DNA from: Seminavis robusta | Lineage: Eukaryota > Bacillariophyta > Bacillariophyceae > Naviculales > Naviculaceae | Direction: 5' to 3' | Length of the DNA stretch: 64,000 nt | NCBI GenBank assembly: GCA_903772945.1 | Contig: CAICTM010000427.1 | Coordinates: 1 to 64,000 of the forward strand | Shown here: positions 21,359 through 31,217 of the stretch, one piece after another | Numbering within the stretch: the first letter of the stretch is position 1 | How the letters are laid out: each line of letters begins with the position of its first letter | Position numbers and translations under genes: made by a program | The notes under the pieces: generated by a model | The model's input: only the letters and a program-made list of their open reading frames with translations | What the model was told of the DNA's origin: nothing | Databases searched by the model: none

Positions 21359-23050
21359 ATGTTTGATGATAGCGAGCGTACGTGCAGCATGTCGGATGAT
21401 GATTCCAGCGAACTCGTACCTCGTCCCGCGGATCGCGAGACGGAAGCCCCGGAGGACATGGTGGGAATCGAAATGGAGGCCTTGAACAAGGGAAACAGCA
21501 AAAAGAGTGCAAAAGTTATCAGTGTGGTGACACTCCGAGAGGGAGCCCGCATCACCAAGACTGCGATGTTGCTGGTCATCAGCGTGCTGGGTGTTGCCGC
21601 GGCCCTCACCTGGATGCAGTTTCATCATGCACAGTCATTTGGTGGTCTCCTTCAAGATCCAGGCACTCCTGACTCCAACATTACCAAGGTGCCCAAGCCA
21701 GAAAACACTGTCTCTCCAGTTGCAAAGTCACCCCAGCAGGTTGCCAAACCAGCCGTCTCGGCAAACAAGAAGAATAGCAATGACCCCAAGCAGCACGAAG
21801 CCATCAAGCAGGGTACTGCCATTGAACCTAAGACAGCCAAAAAGCAAGGAGGTGCCCAAAAGAACAAGCCGAATGCTGCTCGAGAGCCAAACCAGAAAGC
21901 AGCCCAAGAACCCCAGCAGCACGAGGGAGCCCATCAGAACAAGCAGAATGCTGCTCCAATGCCAAACCCAAACGCAGTCCAAAAGCCCCAAAAGCAGGCA
22001 GGGGGGCCGAAGAACAACAAGCAGAATTCTGCTGTGCCAGAGCCGAACAAGAAAGTAGCACAAAAGCCCAACCAGTCTCCACTGGACACGAACCATCCCG
22101 GAGCTCCAAAGCCTCAGCAACAGCAGCAGCAGTCTCATCAGAATGCTGCAACGCAACCGCAACAGCCAATGCAGCAGGCAAATCACGGGAATGGCATGCA
22201 AGCAGCTCAGCAGCAGCAGCAGCAGCACCAAGCTCGCAACCATCAAACTCAACAAACTCACAACCATCCCCAGCAACAGCAACAGCAACAGAAGACACAG
22301 ACGACGACGGGCCCACAGCAAGGTCCGAAGCCAGGTCCGCAGCAAGGCCAAGAGCCGCAACCCAAGGATGGCGAACAGAGCAACCAACTATCCAAACCAA
22401 CCTTAGCGGCTGAAACACCGGTAACTGGCACATCAGGCGAACCTGTACCGGTAGCAAACAAGATGAACGTAAGGAACCGTCCCAACAACGCAATGATCAT
22501 GATGGCGGGGAAGTTGAGCAACAGCAACGACCACGTGGGTAAGCAATTGAAAGATGATAAGAATCTATGGCAGCAGACGGAACGCCGTCACAAGAATGGA
22601 CCACGCGGCAACCCAAAACCCAATGGAAAGCCACAAAAATCGAGTGTAAGCGGCGACAGCCGACATGGTGGAGGCATGATGCATCACGGGATGATGATGC
22701 GCCACAACGGGATGAACCAAGACGCTTATCATCCCACGAGACCAGACCAGGAGGAGATTCCGGAGATTCCGGAGCAGCAACAACAATCCCAGACGTCCAA
22801 GAATGGGCTGTTGGTGGATCTTTGGGGTTTTGCTTCCTCTCTAGCCCCGAAAGTTCCACATGGACCTCAGGAGGCTGCTATGTCGCCCGAGAATGAGCCG
22901 CATGAGCAACAACAAGAGCCTCCTTCAGCTTTGCGCAAACATCCCATTGACCGTCCCAATGACGAGAATAGGAATAACAATAATATGGATAACCGCAACG
23001 GGGGTGGGAAACGAAAGCACCAGATGAAGCGCCACGGTGGAATGCTATGA
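21359..23050 (+). CDS. Single-pass membrane protein with long Q/N/P/K-rich tail
   Basis: The frame is open from 21278, but the ATG at 21359 gives a plausible acidic cytosolic start. One membrane helix (TAMLLVISVLGVAAALTWMQF, about residues 78-98) follows a basic flank. The remaining 465 residues are disordered: roughly 30-residue units with recurring NKxNAAxxPN and KPQ pieces (about residues 140-260), then polyglutamine blocks, a Met/His/Gly patch (GGGMMHHGMMMRHNG) and a basic C-terminus. The topology is likely type II with the tail in the lumen or outside. No enzymatic domain is visible. Such tails occur in wall- or silica-associated and scaffolding proteins, but nothing here proves that role. 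The protein is basic overall with no clear N-glycosylation cluster. Confidence 0.7.
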   Translation: MFDDSERTCSMSDDDSSELVPRPADRETEAPEDMVGIEMEALNKGNSKKSAKVISVVTLREGARITKTAMLLVISVLGVAAALTWMQFHHAQSFGGLLQDPGTPDSNITKVPKPENTVSPVAKSPQQVAKPAVSANKKNSNDPKQHEAIKQGTAIEPKTAKKQGGAQKNKPNAAREPNQKAAQEPQQHEGAHQNKQNAAPMPNPNAVQKPQKQAGGPKNNKQNSAVPEPNKKVAQKPNQSPLDTNHPGAPKPQQQQQQSHQNAATQPQQPMQQANHGNGMQAAQQQQQQHQARNHQTQQTHNHPQQQQQQQKTQTTTGPQQGPKPGPQQGQEPQPKDGEQSNQLSKPTLAAETPVTGTSGEPVPVANKMNVRNRPNNAMIMMAGKLSNSNDHVGKQLKDDKNLWQQTERRHKNGPRGNPKPNGKPQKSSVSGDSRHGGGMMHHGMMMRHNGMNQDAYHPTRPDQEEIPEIPEQQQQSQTSKNGLLVDLWGFASSLAPKVPHGPQEAAMSPENEPHEQQQEPPSALRKHPIDRPNDENRNNNNMDNRNGGGKRKHQMKRHGGML

Positions 23051-23919
23051 AAACTACGAAAATGTGCACAACGGAGCCAATAAAGTATGCAAACTCTACT
23101 GTCGCATGCAAACCATGTCATCTTCTGCCTATTCCACATATTTAATGTACCGGTACCAGGTATGTACCCAACCCCAAACTAACTATATGCATGGACAAAG
23201 TTGCGTTGGTGAATGTGTCTGTAGCTAGCTAGTGCATCGACTCACTCATAGTTCATGGTCTCCGTCCTGCTTCCGAAGGTGTCAAGAGTAGCTATGCATA
23301 GCTGGATATGGCCGAACCACCGGTAGCACTACCGGTACAGCGTACTGTACGGAAGAGTTGACCAAAACAACCAGCTAGCTAGCTAGCTAGAAGATGAATC
23401 TCAAGCTCTAAAACCTCTTATTGGGTGTCTCCTCGATGGGTGGTGGCTCTCTTGAGGAGCTATCCGTGACCCATGTATGAAATCGTACAGTTAGGGTAGC
23501 ACACTATGCATACTAGCTACTAGCTAGCTAGACTAGTCTATTACCAGCATTCCGAATTCCGAAGAAATGTGCGGGCAGGTTTTGTGGGATTGCTGCAGAA
23601 CAAATTTATTTAGGCAAACACACACATCTAAACCGGTTCTTAAGTCTATTTTCAAAGAACCGCGAACTTGATTCGCCGGCCAACTGAGATGCCTTGGATC
23701 CAAAACCGTTCTATTTGTGCGTTTCTGTCACCGTGACTGTTGTTGTTGTTGTTGGAACTTTGGTTACTATCATAGTCGTCATTGGAACTTCGGAAGAAAA
23801 TAATGGAATCTTTTTAGATCATTGGGTTTCGCCTCCGCCAAAGCCTCATTATTTTGCTACTAGCTAGTACCCATCATCTTGAAGGAAGAAGACAAGTAGT
23901 CTTATAAAAGCAACTGACA
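23051..23919. other. Gene-free stretch with CTAG tracts
   Basis: CTAGCTAG tracts lie at about 23222, 23372 and 23517, and TACCGGTA words at 23150 and 23330. It includes the promoter of the Hint gene; a TATAAAAG box at 23903-23910 lies just before its ATG. Confidence 0.5.
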
Positions 23920-24964
23920 ATGAAGATTGCCTTGTTTATCTGTGCTATTGCTGCGTCGGTGGCCACTGCCTCTGGTGCTGAAGCAGATACCCCCAATATC
24001 AGAGTGCGCCAGTTGCACGGGGATGAGGATCATGAGCATACCAACACCAGTGCTGTAAGTTAGTTTTCTATTCTTTGGTTTTTGATTTTCCATACTTTTG
24101 ATGTGGTTTACTGATCTTTTATTAACACTCGTTGCTTCCTTCTATCATTCATAGCTTTGCTTCAGCGGAGAGACGACTGTGGAGGTTGCGGATGAAGGTC
24201 CCGTTCGAATGGAAGATTTGCGAATTGGATCGTTGGTCATGACAACCGACAAGCAATACCAAAGAATCTACGCATCGGCTCACTATGATCCCAAGAAAGA
24301 AGCAGAATTCCTTCAATTCAAGACGTCCGAGTCGGATAACGCCATGGAAGTCACTGCAGATCATTTGGTATATGTACAAGGCCAAAAATACCCAGTTAGA
24401 GCCTCGTCCATCAAGGTTGGGGATTCTCTCATTCACTATGAGATGCCCGTCCAGGTCACAGATATCAAGAAAATCACACGTACAGGAGTCTATGCCCCTT
24501 TGACTCCGGATGGAACCCTTTTGGTCAACGGAGGATACAAGGCGTCCAACTATGCCACTCCCACTGGACCTGACGAGGAAGGATACGATCCTCAGTTTGT
24601 AGAATTCCAAGGTTCCATTTCCTCGGGAATTTCTCAGCAATCCATGACACACTACCTCTTGGCACCTCTCAGATTGTTGTGTTTGGGAGTTGCGCCACAG
24701 CTCTGTCAAAATGAAGTCTTGTTGGACCAACAGGGATCGCCACACTACATCCAGTTCATGCTTGATTTGGCCAATCATGCCAGGGTACACTTCTCAGCTA
24801 CAGCACAAGCCTTCATGATGATGATCTTTGTCATTGGATTGGCACCCTTTGCGCTGACAGAGGCAATGGTTGGGCCTGCTCTGGCTCCTTGGCTCTTGGC
24901 ATTGATGGGATTTTCAATCTTTTACAAGCACAAGCAAAACCAAGCCAAGGCAAAGACTGCTTAA
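23920..24964 (+). CDS. Secreted Hint-domain (hedgehog-type autoprocessing) protein
   Basis: Two exons, 23920-24054 and 24155-24964, with a 100-bp GTAAGT...TAG intron in phase 0, give 314 residues. A signal peptide (1-18) is followed by only about 27 residues and then a Hint domain starting at Cys47 (LCFSGETTVEV). The second conserved block is VTADHLVYV, giving the Thr112-x-x-His115 pair that activates the N-S acyl shift in hedgehog and inteins. The KVGDSLIHY block follows. The C-terminal third holds two hydrophobic segments (about 255-300) where animal hedgehogs carry the sterol-recognition region. If active, the domain would cut before Cys47 and release a very short His/Asp-rich peptide, perhaps bearing an adduct. 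Leu rather than Gly precedes the Cys. Catalysis and adduct are inferred. Confidence 0.82.
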
Positions 24965-25677
24965 TTAATCAACAATCTGAAGTCGTACTCGTAACTAATA
25001 ATCAAACACAAGCAGATTGCTGTTATAGCCAACTGCTACTAGAAGTACATGGACTAGTAGCTATCAGGCACTGTCAGGACAGTTTCCTCCAAGGGGAGTT
25101 CCGAAGGATTTCGAATATTCGTTCTTTTTTTATGCTATCTTTTAGAGGGTTAGTGATGATCTTTGCAGAAACTGTGCGTTTGGCGCTTCCACTTATCATT
25201 AAGAAAACTTGACTTATTGCCAAGTAACCAGTAAGACACGAAAGATTTATGCAACTGGAAGATCTGGCAAGATTTACTTGTCCACCGGTACAGTACAATT
25301 GCAAGTTGCTCACGTCTCTGCGCTCTACACCCATTTTCCTGCCAGATAATAATAGTGCCATGCCAGGTGTTTAGTCTAGTCGAAAGGAATGGTTGCAAAA
25401 GGCTACCAGACCTAGCTAGGTGAGGGATCAGGTGCGCATTGTTTCGTGTCGTGGTAAGTGGCTAGCTAAAGGATTGTAGAACATGTACCTGTTGGCTTCA
25501 AAAGACTGCTCTGTGCGCAGTATACCACCGCGCTAGGATAGCTATGGTTGAATTGCTTCAAAGCTGACTTTCGCCTTCTTGCAGGGACTCACGTTTTTGC
25601 ACTTGTGTACTCCTCTCCTTCAAACTATCTACTTTTAACGCGCTGGCTACAGGTAAATTTAGGATGAACCATACACT
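24965..25677. other. Gene-free stretch
   Basis: No supported gene. Small frames on both strands lack domains and good starts. Confidence 0.5.
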
Positions 25678-26475
25678 ATGAGGGTGGAACTTTCCAACAG
25701 TTGCAATCTCGCGGTCCCGCAGGCCAGCGGCACCGAGCCCCTCCTAGATCACGTACCGTCCACTCGTACTACATGTACTGGCAACCGATGGGAAGATGCT
25801 GCACTTCGTTGGACAGGCGGCGGGTCCAAGGGAGAGTACTCGTCGCTCGTCGGTTCGAAGGATCCGAAAAAGACGGGAAAGAGCTGCAAATCCTGGGGAA
25901 TCTGCGTCCCTCAGCTCCTCATGATTTTGATTGTCTTCAGTTTTACTGGCGCTGCCATTTGTGGTGCAGTTTTTGATTGGCATGGCAAGCATCATCGTCA
26001 TCGTAGTCAAGCGCACCACCATCGCTCAGACTCCAGCAATGAAACGGGATTTCATAAGAGAGGCAATGGCCTGGACCACGACAGGACTCTCTGGGCATGG
26101 CTGTTCGGGGGCCCGGATCAGTCTCACACTTCTCATAGGCAGCACAGCAAGCAGACGAGACATATCGAACCACACAAGCATCACCACCAGCATCATAAAG
26201 GCCATCTCCATCACCTCCACTCGGACCATGACCTCAAACATGGTAAGAAAAAGCAGCATTTGTGGTCGCCCGATGGGGGCCTTCCTCACATTGGTTTCTG
26301 GGATCACTCTCATTCACAAATTCCACTCAAACATCATCATATGGCACCGAAACAACAATCGCAAATGCTACAAACAATGGACAACATCCCGGCACCTACT
26401 CCAACTCCAGTCGACGGGGAAGCGCACGAACATGATGATCACCATACCGGTAGCAGTTCCAGTGAAGACGAATAG
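25678..26475 (+). CDS. His-rich single-pass membrane protein
   Basis: 265 residues. The N-terminal 75 are polar and Cys-containing, one membrane helix lies at about 77-100 (PQLLMILIVFSFTGAAICGAV), and the C-terminal 165 residues are dominated by His with Lys, Ser and Asp, including several HHH and HHxH clusters, closing with an acidic Ser/Glu/Asp tail. There is no signal peptide, so the topology is probably N-in, with the His-rich part in the lumen or outside. Dense His clusters bind Zn, Cu or Ni or act as pH-sensitive polycations, and the same architecture recurs in the gene at 30585. No known domain is present, so the role is open. Confidence 0.65.
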   Translation: MRVELSNSCNLAVPQASGTEPLLDHVPSTRTTCTGNRWEDAALRWTGGGSKGEYSSLVGSKDPKKTGKSCKSWGICVPQLLMILIVFSFTGAAICGAVFDWHGKHHRHRSQAHHHRSDSSNETGFHKRGNGLDHDRTLWAWLFGGPDQSHTSHRQHSKQTRHIEPHKHHHQHHKGHLHHLHSDHDLKHGKKKQHLWSPDGGLPHIGFWDHSHSQIPLKHHHMAPKQQSQMLQTMDNIPAPTPTPVDGEAHEHDDHHTGSSSSEDE

Positions 26476-27226
26476 ATCTAGATTGCGAGAGCGAAAGTGA
26501 ATGCTGCACAAATGGTACGAGAATATTGGTTGGACTTGTAAGGAAATCCAGGAGTCCTTAGAGAGCGAACGTGTTGCTTCGGTGGACTGCTGTACAAACG
26601 AAGGATGTAATCTGCCAACTGTGTCTGTCCAAGTAACATAGACAAACCATGCTGCCGTCTTACTACCGTTTGCTATCCGTAGACGTAGCTGTCGGGTGCC
26701 TCTCTCTCTCTACCTGCATCATTTGCCCAATTCCCTTTCTGCTGCCTTTGCCTTGCTTGGTAGTTGGGTGGAATACCTGGGAGCATTTTGCCATGGATCA
26801 TGCACTGCAGACGCTGGATAAAGAGGCAGCTATGCAGCCTCTTGGGTTGGTGGCCTACTAGACATGAAGAGGAGGACCGGGAACAGGTTGCCCAGTAGTT
26901 TTCTGATCATGGACTTGTTGTGCTTCGATTGGTTGCTTCTGGCAAGGACCAGCTATTGAGGATGGCTTCTTGGGCTGGAAAGGATGCCATGCCCGATCCT
27001 TTTACCAGGTGGCGCGGCATGAAAGCAATGCTCTTCGATCGTCCTGGATTAGTGTTCTACATACAGGCTGCTTTCCCAAAGCAACCTTCGTTTTGCATAT
27101 ATATATATATGAATTATCATAAATGGCTCCAGCATGCATACCCTCTAGCTAGATCATCATACCATGCATCGAGTCCTCCTCGTCTATACCGTGGAGGGCA
27201 TGTTGTTCATCGTACCCTTTTGTTTG
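26476..27226. other. Gene-free stretch
   Basis: Contains a short (AT)n tract near 27099-27110. Frames of 60-150 codons have no domain. No gene is supported. Confidence 0.45.
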
Positions 27227-29899
27227 TTAGTAGGGAGTCATTTCGTCCATGTAGGCATCCAACACGTCCTGATGGCTATCAACCTGCTCTGCGACTTTGG
27301 GCGGCTGCGGTGCCGCTGCTGTCACTTCGGACCTGTACAGATCTTCTGTGTCTTCCAGCATTCGCTGACTAACATCCACGCTGCGTTCACTGTTATGTAT
27401 GTTGTCACTATCATTATCAGGACCTTCTCCACCAGTGTCCTCATTCGGACTCATCCAATGATCCACAAAAGTTTCTTGTGGAGCGGCGTTGGACTGTTCC
27501 ATGGGACCATCACGGGAGGATGACATGCCACCCTGGACGAAGCTCGGCGGCTTGTTTCTTCCCATGGACCAGAACCACGGATCATGGATGAAAGATTCGT
27601 ATTCTTGGTACTGAGCTCGACCATATCCACGCTCTTCATCCTCGTATAGTGGCTGTCGTTTCCGTTCTTGTAGAGGTGGTTGTTCCATGGCATCTTGCGG
27701 CGGTTGACTACTAAAGTAGCTCCTGTCAATTTCGAGCATGCTCCTGTGTCTCTCGTGTAGCTGTTGCTGCTGTTCGTGTCGCTGCTCATGTAGCTGTTGC
27801 AGCTCGTATTGCTGCTGAAGTTCGTATTCCTGCTCTTGGTTCCAATCCGTTTCGCGATGGCTGATCATGCTGGATTGCGTATTGTAGTCGCCGTCCACTA
27901 CCGGCGGTGGGTAGGACCCCGAATCGTGAAATGTGGGATTTGGGGGTGGCAGGTTGTTGTTGTTGTTGTTGGCCATGTCCATCATGGGATTCGGGGGACG
28001 GTCCACGTAAAAGTATTGTTCCGGTTCGTTTTCGTCCTCGTCCTCGTCGTTGGTTGCTCGTGCCGACGTTGTCTCGTCTTGATTGGAACTCGTAGTACTA
28101 GTTGTCGATGCCTCGGTCATTGGTTGTGGTGGTTGCTGTCCCGTGTTCCCGTAGGGATTGTGGATGAACGCTTCTTGGTGTTCGTACTGTGATCTTCCGT
28201 ATCCATCGTCGTCTGGTCTCTGCTCGTTCGTGTTGGCGTCTGGGCCTGACGGCATCGGCGGGGAGTCTCGTGACGCTTGATTTGCTTTTTCCACAATATT
28301 TTTGTTTTGGTTATTATTTCTCAGTTTGGGTGCTTGCTTGCTTTTGTTTCCAGCCATTGACGGGACGAGCTGTTGTTTCTGGTTTTCGTTATTCTGATTG
28401 GTAGCGGTGGATTGCGCGGTCGTGGCGTCATCTTTGTTGCTCGATTGCATTTTTGTGCTTGGATTGGTCTTTTCATTCTTCTGTTTCTCCGTAGCTATGG
28501 CCTCTTGCATACTGGTATCATCTCTAGTTGTGACGTCGTCGATGCTGGTGCTGTCCTCATTAATACCGGTAGGCGACTGAGACTCCTCTGACTGGTTGTT
28601 CCCAGCAGCGTCTTTGGTCTGAATCATCATGTCTGCCCTCGACCTGTCTACGACAAAGTACTGGTCTTGGTCTTGGTTTGTGTCTGGCTCGAGATCTTTT
28701 GTTGTTTCGTCTTCTTGTGGTTGCACTTCTTGTGATGATTGTTGTACTATGTCGGTCTGTTCTTCTTGAGGAGTAACGGTTGGTTCCTGTTTGGGTCTGA
28801 CGTATCGGTACAATTGCTTGGGTGTGCTTGCTTCTTGTTGTTGTTGTTGTTGTTGTCTGTCTTGCATTGCTGGTACTCCCATCATAGTTTCGTATGGATT
28901 AATGGTTCCATATGGACTGTTGATGAAAGCATCTTGCTGATCGTACTTTGCTTTTCCGTAGCTTTCCGCAGCATGAGGAGAATGTGAGTAGACCTGGTAC
29001 TGCTGGTTGTCTATCATCAGCTCTTGTTGTTGTTGTTGCTGTTGCTGTGGTTGTTCTTGGTGTTCTTCTTGCTGTTGGTGGTGCTGTTCTTCTTGCTGTT
29101 GCTGTTGTTGTTCCTTGTGCTGCTGAGCAGTCTGTTTCTTGTTTTGTCTTGGCAGAATGACATAGTCGTGCACTCTCCTGTTGTTTGGATTCATGGTTCC
29201 ATAGGGAGCATTGATAAAATCTTGCAACTGTTCATGTTTCGCTTTTCCATATTCCTCCTGGTAGTAGTCCAAGTATCCAGATCCATCTCCCAAGTAGTAG
29301 TTGGGGCTGTCACTGAGATTGTCCCTGAGATTGCATGTAGCCATAAAAGTTGAATCTTCAGTGGTAGAAGGTGGGCTTCCTGGGCTTGGACCACCTGCAG
29401 CTTTAGCTTTGAGAGATGGACTTGACTGCCTTGAAGCCTTAGATGAAGCTTTGACAGGTGCAGCTTTGACAGGTGCTGGTGGTTGTTGGTCTTGTTTCTG
29501 AAATATTTCTTTGTTTGCTTGTTGAATGGTGGCTGCTGCCTTGACAGTTTGTTTCTTGGTATTCTTGACATTCTTGACAGGTTTTCTTGCCTGCTTTTGT
29601 TTGTCCTTATCTTTGTTGTCCTTGTCTTGCTTGTGTTTGGTGAAACCCTTGCCTGAAGCTGCATGTGACTGTGACTGTGAATTCTTTTTTGCCAATCTCA
29701 ATGGTAAAAGACTTACAACATGTAGTGGTTTGCTTGAGGCTGTTGTTACTGTTGTCACATGATGATGTAGAGATCCTGATCTGACCAGAAAGGCTTGAGC
29801 AAAGCCAGTGCTGTGCATAGAGCCACTCCATAGAAAGAGCAGGCTGGTTACAGTGACCATCATAGACTTGGACTTGGACTTGAACATCCTCATTCTCAT
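27227..29899 (-). CDS. Probable plastid-targeted disordered protein with four 18-residue motifs
   Basis: 890 residues, intronless. The N-terminus has a hydrophobic signal (about 14-33) followed by GFAQAFLVRSG: an A/F junction with Phe37 at +1 and a basic Ser/Thr-rich stretch, as in diatom bipartite plastid presequences. Residues 80-165 are Lys-rich. Four copies of one motif, YG(K/R)(A/S)(K/Q)(Y/H)xxxxxFI(N/H)xP(Y/W), lie at 217-234, 314-331, 567-584 and 759-776. They are separated by Gln/Asn/Glu-rich disordered linkers of about 79, 235 and 174 residues. A second motif, QYF(V/Y)VDRxxxxMM, occurs at 413-425 and 628-640. Short repeated stickers in a disordered plastid protein recall pyrenoid Rubisco linkers such as EPYC1 and PYCO1, but the motif itself is not one I know. 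No catalytic domain is seen. Confidence 0.7.
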   Translation of the reverse strand: MRMRMFKSKSKSMMVTVTSLLFLWSGSMHSTGFAQAFLVRSGSLHHHVTTVTTASSKPLHVVSLLPLRLAKKNSQSQSHAASGKGFTKHKQDKDNKDKDKQKQARKPVKNVKNTKKQTVKAAATIQQANKEIFQKQDQQPPAPVKAAPVKASSKASRQSSPSLKAKAAGGPSPGSPPSTTEDSTFMATCNLRDNLSDSPNYYLGDGSGYLDYYQEEYGKAKHEQLQDFINAPYGTMNPNNRRVHDYVILPRQNKKQTAQQHKEQQQQQQEEQHHQQQEEHQEQPQQQQQQQQELMIDNQQYQVYSHSPHAAESYGKAKYDQQDAFINSPYGTINPYETMMGVPAMQDRQQQQQQQEASTPKQLYRYVRPKQEPTVTPQEEQTDIVQQSSQEVQPQEDETTKDLEPDTNQDQDQYFVVDRSRADMMIQTKDAAGNNQSEESQSPTGINEDSTSIDDVTTRDDTSMQEAIATEKQKNEKTNPSTKMQSSNKDDATTAQSTATNQNNENQKQQLVPSMAGNKSKQAPKLRNNNQNKNIVEKANQASRDSPPMPSGPDANTNEQRPDDDGYGRSQYEHQEAFIHNPYGNTGQQPPQPMTEASTTSTTSSNQDETTSARATNDEDEDENEPEQYFYVDRPPNPMMDMANNNNNNLPPPNPTFHDSGSYPPPVVDGDYNTQSSMISHRETDWNQEQEYELQQQYELQQLHEQRHEQQQQLHERHRSMLEIDRSYFSSQPPQDAMEQPPLQERKRQPLYEDEERGYGRAQYQEYESFIHDPWFWSMGRNKPPSFVQGGMSSSRDGPMEQSNAAPQETFVDHWMSPNEDTGGEGPDNDSDNIHNSERSVDVSQRMLEDTEDLYRSEVTAAAPQPPKVAEQVDSHQDVLDAYMDEMTPY

Positions 29900-30584
29900 T
29901 CCTGAAACTTGGCTTGACCTGACCTGATCTTGGCTTGGCTTGGCTTGGCCTGGCTTGGCCTGGCTTGAATTGAAACTTGACTTGACTTGAAACTTGAACT
30001 GATCTGAGCTAGCTAGAGCTAGCTAGAGACTTGACTTCCTTTGTGTTTGCTTGTGTTTGCTTGCTTGGTTGCTGATTTTATGAGAGTGGATGGATCTTCT
30101 ATCTTTTGCTGTCAACGGAATAATGGATGCCATCATCTACGGTACTAGTATCTGATCATCTCAAAACCTCATTGCCTTCTTTTCTTTCCAATTTCGTCCA
30201 ACCAAAGCTATTGCCCTTTTTGCTCGAATGACGTTGTGAATAATAATAATAATACTATTTATAGTATGACGTCGCGTGACAAGGACGAGTTTTCTTTCCA
30301 AACCTCCATCTCTAATGAAGCTAGAAATTGTTTGGATCACGCAAGAGATTGGTTCTTGTTTGGTGGACGAAAAGAAGAGCATTCGTGCGAAGGATGTTTA
30401 CTCCACGTTCCTAATTAAATGGATACAATCATGTGTTGTGTGGAACACTCGGTAAATCAAGTCTTCCAACAACCAACTCCACCGCAACACCATTTCTATT
30501 TCATTCTGTTTTGGTTGGTGTTGCCTTTATTATTTCTGTCTCCTCTCTTCTGTCATTTCAATTGAATAGCTAGTCTAGCCAAAG
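29900..30584. other. Intergenic stretch with TGGCTTGGC repeats
   Basis: A CTTGGCTTGGC/CCTGGCTTGG-type degenerate tandem tract occupies about 29905-30005, directly upstream of the 890-residue gene, followed by a TGTGTTTGCT duplication. A (AAT)n tract lies at 30239-30254. It holds the promoters of the two divergent neighbours; no gene is supported. Confidence 0.5.
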
Positions 30585-31217
30585 ATGGGAGGATCCTCAG
30601 AGCACATTTGCTTTACAGCCATTCCTTATGATGGCTTTGATGCCTTGCTAGGCAATAGCAATAGCAGTACTAGTACTAGTACTTCCAGTGGTTGGATGAG
30701 TAGACTTTCCGCTCGATGTAATTGTTCGGCTAGATTGAACGTAAGTGACAAGTGGAAGGAACGTCTGGAAATGGGAGCAAAGATTGGTATTGTCATTGCT
30801 GCATTGGTTGGACTTGGATTAGCTTTTGGATTCTCCATTGCTGCCATTGTCAGAGCTGCCAAGCATCATCATCATCACCACCACCACCATCATCACCTGC
30901 ACGTACCTTTAGCTACTGATTCTACCAGTACGTACACTGAAAGTACCAGTACTAGCACTAGCACTAGCACTACTAGCAATGCCTTTTGGGGAGTCCACAA
31001 TAAAAACATGCCAATCAAACTGCAAGCAACCAAGAACAAAGACAAAGACAAGCTGCTACCAGTAGTACCTCCCAACAGAAGACACTCCAGCATTGATACT
31101 GGTATTGATAACACTGCATCTACAAATAAAAAGACTGGATTCTGGAAAACTAACAAGTCCAACACGAAGCCTAAACTTAGAAAACACTCAAGACCAAACA
31201 ACATGCAACCACAATAA
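30585..31217 (+). CDS. Single-pass membrane protein with 11-His tract
   Basis: 210 residues. The Ser/Thr-rich N-terminus (1-60) has a Cys pair, one membrane helix lies at about 66-89 (GIVIAALVGLGLAFGFSIAAI), and right after it comes a run of 11 His (94-104), then Thr/Ser repeats and a basic Lys/Asn-rich tail. It shares the plan N-terminal polar domain, one helix, His-rich tail with the protein at 25678, though I see no extended identity. The His run may bind metal or serve as a pH sensor at the membrane. No domain is recognised. The trinucleotide-like repeats (ACTAGT, CATCAC) behind the tracts make lengths prone to variation. Confidence 0.65.
   Translation: MGGSSEHICFTAIPYDGFDALLGNSNSSTSTSTSSGWMSRLSARCNCSARLNVSDKWKERLEMGAKIGIVIAALVGLGLAFGFSIAAIVRAAKHHHHHHHHHHHLHVPLATDSTSTYTESTSTSTSTSTTSNAFWGVHNKNMPIKLQATKNKDKDKLLPVVPPNRRHSSIDTGIDNTASTNKKTGFWKTNKSNTKPKLRKHSRPNNMQPQ

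Noticed and set aside
21591-22527. Long frames opposite and out of phase with the Q-rich gene
   Set aside because: They are by-products of CAG-type repeats, reading as Leu, Ala or Ser runs in other frames.
28739-29353. Hydrophobic plus-strand frames rich in Leu and Val opposite the 890-residue gene
   Set aside because: These are the complement of Gln codon runs and mimic membrane helices.
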